A stretch of DNA of 64,000 nucleotides from Tamarix chinensis (taxonomy: Eukaryota; Streptophyta; Magnoliopsida; Caryophyllales; Tamaricaceae), in contig CM060177.1 in assembly GCA_030549775.1 (NCBI GenBank), forward strand, positions 46,402,244 to 46,466,243, read 5' to 3'. A model generated the notes under the pieces. It was not told the origin of the DNA. It did not search any database and saw only the letters and a list, made by a program, of their open reading frames with translations. Shown here piece by piece: positions 59,330 through 64,000 of this stretch. How positions within the stretch are numbered: the stretch's first letter is position 1; every line of letters begins with the position of its first letter. The translations under genes and the position numbers were made by a program.

Positions 59330-60070
59330 AAAACACCCCTTGTTTGTAAATTTACCAAGTCACCCATTTTCATTTGCCAATTTACCATATTACCCTTCAT
59401 GTTTGCATAATTACCAAATTACCCCTTGCATGTGTTAGATTACCAAATTACCCTCCATACTTATTAAATTTATCAAATCGCCCTTTTGGTTGGCTAAATT
59501 ACCAAATTACCCTTCTCATATTAAGATTACTAAATTACCAAATTTCCACTCTTACTCATTAAAATTACTAAACTACCCCTTTTGTGAGTTAAATTACCAA
59601 ATTGCCCTTCTTTATCATTATAATTACCATTTTCCCCCTTTTACTTACAAAATTATCAAATTACCCTTTCTTTAAGCCAAATTACCAAATACCCTTCTCC
59701 TTTATTAAATCACAATGTTACCCCTTTACTTTACATAATTACCATAATACCTGTGCCAAATTACTAAAATACCCTTCTTCTGTATTAATTAATATTTTAC
59801 CCCTTTACTTTACAAAATTACTAAAATATCTTTCCATTATGCCAACTTACCAAAATACCCTTCTCCTTTGTTAAATTACCATTTTACCCCTTTACTTTAT
59901 AAAATTACCAACATACCCTTTCCATTATGCCAAATTACCAAAATACCCTTCACCTTTATTAAATTGTCATTTTACCCCTTACTTTACAAAGTTACCAAAA
60001 TGCCCTCCTTTATGCCAAATTACTAAAATACCCTTCCTTTATACCAAATTACTAAATATCCTCCTCCTTC
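59330..60070. repeat. TTACCAAATTACCCTT minisatellite in S7
   Basis: More than 35 degenerate copies of a 17-22 bp unit built from AAATTACCA, AATTACCC and CTT/CCTTT. In the right half a longer unit of about 80 bp (ending TTACCCCTTTACTTTA) repeats about four times, so the array is hierarchical. Frames here yield repetitive LPNYP peptides with no meaning. Confidence 0.9.
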
Positions 60071-60689
60071 ATTAAAATACTCTCACTATATAAAATATTA
60101 ATATACATGCTCCATACACATCATCCAATACCACCAACTATTATTATTTATCATTAATACACATTAGCACCTACACTTATTTAGGCTACACCCTTATACA
60201 AGAAATATTACTAAAATGCCCCTAGGACTTATATTAACATTATTTATGCAACAAATGGCCACACTAGCATATCATGTCACACATATGCATTTAACATTAT
60301 CATTAATAACAAGGCTCCTTCCCTTAAGCATTATTTCTATACATGGAACATAAATTATCATACATTTCTCTTCATCAACCAACATATGCCACTAAATAAA
60401 TTATACTTAACAACATATATCATGCGTATAAACATATTAAAATCCTAATGTGCTAGCATACGTATATCCACACATTTTATTATGGTATAATGGTTACCTT
60501 ATTTTCAGCAAAAATTAAACCTTACCGGTACCCCCGGTTAAAGGTTTGAGCTTTGATTAGTAAAAATCAATACCTAAAAATAATGTCAACAGTTAGCATT
60601 TTTAAAGTAGAAAATCAATGGAATAAATTTTATCAAAATTTAATCAAATACATACTATTATTAACCATCATTATACCTCAAGATTATTA

Positions 60690-62000
60690 GCCCAAAATGT
60701 CCAAGGGGAGGCAGCAGACTCACGCTGCTCATGCAGCGTGAGCTACATGCAAGAAGGAAGGAGGATGATCAAAGAAGGGAATAGGAGAAGGAAGGGGTAG
60801 TTGTTTTAGGTAAGGGTCTTGGGAGTGGGGTGGAGATCTTGTGGAGGAGAGTTAGGGTAGAGGCTAGGTGCAAGGACGGAGTAGAGGTGTAGGTGGTGGT
60901 CGGGTGGATGATCAGTAGCTTAGGGCGACGGAGGTGACAGCTACAAGGTTGGGAAATAGGGTAGAGGATGGGCGAAGAAGAAGAAGGAAGGGAAAAGAAG
61001 AAGGGAAAGGAGGGGTTGTAGGGGGTTTTTCAGCCAAAAGGAAGATATGGGGGTAGAGGCGGTGTTAAGGAGTAAATTGGTGGTTGTGGAGGCGGCGGGA
61101 GAGGCCGAACGGCTGCGAACAGTGGCGGTGCAGGGTGGAGGCCGAGAAGGAGACGAAATAAAAGGAATGAAGGGAAGAGGGCTGCAGGGGTGAGTGGGGT
61201 GATGGGGTGGTGTAGGGAGGTCAAAGGGGTATCAAGGAGGTGGCTTCGATGGTTGGCTAGGTGGTGGTTAAGGGGGGCAGAGCAAAAACAGGGGAGGAGG
61301 AGATAATGAAGGAAGGAAAAGAGAGAGGGCTCTGTAGGGGGTGAAGGGGCTTGAGGCAAGTTGAAAATGAGTAGAAGGGAAGGTGCTAAGGAGAATAAAA
61401 GGAAGAGGGAAAGGAGAGGAGGCAAGCACCGGCTGGGGGTTGTGGTTGCTAGTGGTAGAGGGGTAGGTTGTAGGGAGAAGGAGAAGGAAAGGGAAGGCAC
61501 GCAGGGAAGGGTGGTAGGCTCAAGTTTGGTCCAAAAATGGGAGGAAAGGGACCGAGGAGAGAGGGAGAGTGAGAGCAAGGTTACAAGGGTGGCGGTTGTA
61601 GGTTGGAGTTCTAGGAGGCGTGCAGTTCCGATGGTTGAAGAAGAAGAAGAAGGAGAGAAAAAAGAGGTAGGTCGGTCGAGCGGGGAGGAGAAAGAAAGGG
61701 TAGCAAGCCAGCCCACGTGCACAAGGGAGAGGGGAAAGAAGGGGGAGTTGGGCTAGCTCGACCGAGGGGAGGGAGAAAGGAAAGAAAAAGAAGAATGGGG
61801 AGATGGGTCGGGGTTGTCACACGAGAGAGGAAAAAGAAGGGAAGGAAGTGAATCGATGGCCTAGCACGAGGCAAAGGAAGGCCACAAGCCAGCGGCCCGA
61901 AGAGGAAGAAAAAGGAAAAAGGAGGAAAAGAAGAAAAAGGAGAAATAAAAAAGGAAAATGGAGGAAAAAGAAAAAGGGAAATGGGGGGAAATAAAATAAA
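60690..62000. other. GC-rich purine-biased segment of S7
   Basis: G/A-rich on the plus strand (GGAAGGAGG, GGTGGTGG, GAAGAAGAAG), ending in a GAGGAAAAAGAAAAAG run, equivalent to 24240-25640 of S3. It is less CpG-rich, consistent with an older, mutated copy. A perfect inverted repeat, CTCACGCTGC/GCAGCGTGAG, lies at 60719-60742. Confidence 0.7.
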
Positions 62001-62308
62001 ATAATTTTTGGAATAATGGTGTTTAATATTTTTGATAGATAAATAAATTTAATAATTTAATTTATTATAATTTAATATATATTGATTTAAAAAGGATAAT
62101 TTTAGTAAAATACTAGTTTAAAAAATTATTTAAATAAAATTATTATGATAAAAGAACAAAATATTTATTTTAATTTATTAAATATTTATATCCATATACT
62201 CAAAATCTATAACATAATTAAATTAAATAAATGTAAAATTAAATTATCCCAAATGATGATTATTTATTAAATTCTAGGTTTTAGATTTTATTTATTTTGG
62301 GTATTACA

Positions 62309-62532
62309 GTTCAGCCCTAAAAATCCACCAAAAAAGGCATCCCATCTGCACCCTTGAAAGCTACACAAATCAGCCACAAGTTCCTCTCATGTTGAATGTC
62401 AAGTCACTTTTAGCAATTAGAAAAAACAATGCAGATTTAGGGAAAAATAAAAAAGGCTAGAAGACATTCCTTACTCCTTTTAATTACTTAAAAGATTAAA
62501 AGGACATTGGTCACTTTCCTTTTGAGTATTAT
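62309..62532. other. Spacer between S7 and S8
   Basis: 224 bp without recognisable feature; its last five bases (ATTAT) are the presumed target duplication of S8. Confidence 0.5.
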
Positions 62533-64000
62533 TGTAACACCCCCAAATTTTACTACTGAAAAATTTCGTTTAAAATCAAAAGGTTTAGCGGAAGCAAAGG
62601 ATAAAACCGTAAACTCGGGGGTATTACCGCCACACTTAGTACCAGACCGGTTCACTCCTACCGTTCCAGTACTAAGTGCTAAGGCTATATCCGATCAACC
62701 TTTAGTACAAAGTATCAAAAACGCAAGACAACATTTAAAATAAATCCTTAACAAGATGTAAGTCAAACAAAAGTTAGAATACGATTTAGGATTACAACCC
62801 TAGAATATGTTTCTCAAAATAGGAATGTAATACAAAATACAGCTAAACAAAAACAAATCCTGAAGGATCAATATCCGGATTGCCTACTCACTCAAGTCAA
62901 GCCTTCCACCCCAAAACAGTATCCGATCTTAAACCTGCACAAGAGGTCTGCTCCCCACCATCGGTGGATCATCACAAGACCCATTCAATCAAGGTAGTAT
63001 CAGTACGGGTCCAATACTGAGTAAGTCTCACTACCCTACCTTATAGGAGAGATATCATCAAGTGTGTATTAAATTATAGTACAATACGTTAATACAATAT
63101 CCTACATACCCACAACCCACAGCATGAATCTTGCCATACACTCATAGTAACATATAAAACATATGCAACATCCCATTTAACATATAAGCGTGGTATAACG
63201 AAATATAAAGTGACTCATTATGCACATAAGCAGCATATGGTAATACATATAATAAAAGCTGGCCATGGTCCAATTAGACTTATTCTTTATTCTCATTAAT
63301 AATATGTTCATTCCACACATATTCTTTAGTAGTCCGTGTGAGTGCGGGAACCCCACTATTATAGCCGATGGAACGGTCACGAGGGCCATGCCCTGCCACT
63401 ATTATAGCCGGTGGACCGGTCACGAGGGTATCATACCCTGCCACTATTATTTGCCGGTGGACCGGTCTGGCCCCGACTCACAAGGTGTTCCACTGTAAAT
63501 ATTTGTATCTTTCCCAGGTCTTATTATCATTCTGATTAGTTTGTTGAGCGCGGAATCCCCCACTATTATAGCCGGTGGAACGGTCATGAGGGCCATGCCC
63601 TACCACTATTATAGCCGGTGGAACGGTCACGAGGGTAACATACCCTGCCACTATTATTTTCCGGTGGACCGGTCTGGGTCCGGCTCAACATCTTTCTCTG
63701 TAAGTAGTTAATGTCTTAACATATCTTATTTAAAAGGTTTTCACCATGGATATGCATAAATCATTCTCTTTATGCTTTACACATCACAACCAATAAAATT
63801 CCACATTCATAACTACACTTAAATCAATAATACACATGATAACGCCAAACAACTCTAAGCAGTCGTAACCAACCCTAATTGTCCACACCAACCCGTGGTT
63901 AACCACTCTCATCCCTACTTTACCATAACAACCATACTTAGCCATCCCAAACCTTAATTATCCTCAACAGTCACAATTAGTTACTCCATCCCTACTTAAT
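62533..64000 (+). mobile_element. S8: family-S unit, 3' end beyond window
   Basis: Starts TGTAACACCCCCAAATTTTA at 62533 and is nearly identical to S3 over the first 140 bp (GGTTTAGCGGAAGC, CCGCCACACTTAGTACCAGA, CGGTTCACTCCTACCGTTC). The 62880-63040 part matches 21140-21290 of S3 (GCCTACTCACTCAAG, CCACCAT.GGTGGATCATCAC). The hairpin array is at 63340-63680. It runs off the right edge. Confidence 0.88.
63340..63680. repeat. S8 hairpin array
   Basis: Two blocks of three modules. Hairpins between modules are perfect: AGGGC-CAT-GCCCT (63382-63394 and 63589-63601), AGGGTA-TCA-TACCCT (63425-63439) and AGGGTA-ACA-TACCCT (63632-63646). Confidence 0.9.

Larger units (their letters stand above)
58001..62308 (+). 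mobile_element. S7: old family-S LTR-like unit
   Basis: Starts TGACACCCCTAAATTCACTA (two bases of the usual TGTAACACC lost) at 58001 and ends TTTTGGGTATTACA at 62308, 4308 bp. No target duplication is evident (TTTCC before, GTTCA after), so an end may be damaged. Order as in S3: start block, hairpin array (58079-58425), minisatellite (here TTACC-type), GC-rich purine-biased segment (60690-62000), AT-rich tail. No coding domain; the proline-rich and glutamate-rich frames at 61030-61994 are compositional. Confidence 0.75.

Noticed and set aside
59374..59874. Repetitive LPNYP protein
   Set aside because: Reading of a minisatellite in a transposon; frames shift between units.
61030..61994. Frames of 230 and 131 residues in S7
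   Set aside because: Same compositional origin in the GC-rich segment of a transposon; no domain or conserved order.

Overview
This window looks like a repeat-rich, AT-rich stretch of an angiosperm nuclear genome. The evidence is one intact intronless plant-type pentatricopeptide repeat (PPR) gene, plant LINE domains (endonuclease, RT, zf-RVT, RNase H), a Ty3/gypsy chromovirus, Ty1/copia LTRs with their characteristic first bases, Athila-like pol remains, and very many AAT/AT microsatellites. Monocot or dicot cannot be decided from what I see. No rRNA, CRISPR or operon-like organisation is visible.

Layout. 1-8,000: two members of a long non-coding LTR-like family, here called family S (starts TGTAACACC, ends TATTACA or TATTGCA, 5-bp target duplications, 3.5-5.1 kb, no coding domain). 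S1 is on the minus strand and runs off the left edge; S2 is complete. 8,863-10,287: a minus-strand solo LTR of a copia element. 11,796-12,300: decayed 3' part of a SHAQKYF-type MYB gene. 12,300-16,870: anonymous AT-rich DNA. 17,190-18,061: end of a LINE with RNase H. 18,403-29,460: a nested stack, in which a copia 5' LTR plus gag remnant is interrupted by a LINE, itself interrupted by S3 (20,808-25,940). 29,560-34,980: decayed retroelement DNA. 34,983-44,162: S4, fragment S5, Athila-like pol remnant, fragment S6. 44,163-49,018: low-copy-looking DNA with a minisatellite, a MITE candidate and possible 3'-UTR introns. 49,019-51,454: the PPR gene (minus strand). 51,454-56,638: a complete but broken chromovirus-type LTR retrotransposon, same strand, directly abutting the 5' end of the PPR gene. 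58,001-64,000: S7 and the start of S8.

Two things stand out. First, the PPR 5' region exists as a tandem duplication of about 170 bp, and the retrotransposon sits between the copies. The gene is therefore cut off from its old upstream DNA, its reading frame opens into the 3' LTR, and the first ATG of that frame is formed by the LTR/target junction. Second, family S carries arrays of a module (CCACTATTAT, then CCGGTGGACCGG) alternating with short hairpins. The hairpin stem sequences differ between copies while pairing is kept, as expected of a conserved fold rather than a plain repeat.

The only gene I regard as probably functional is the PPR gene, likely an organelle-targeted RNA-binding protein. 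Everything else recognisable is a transposon, a pseudogene or a simple repeat.
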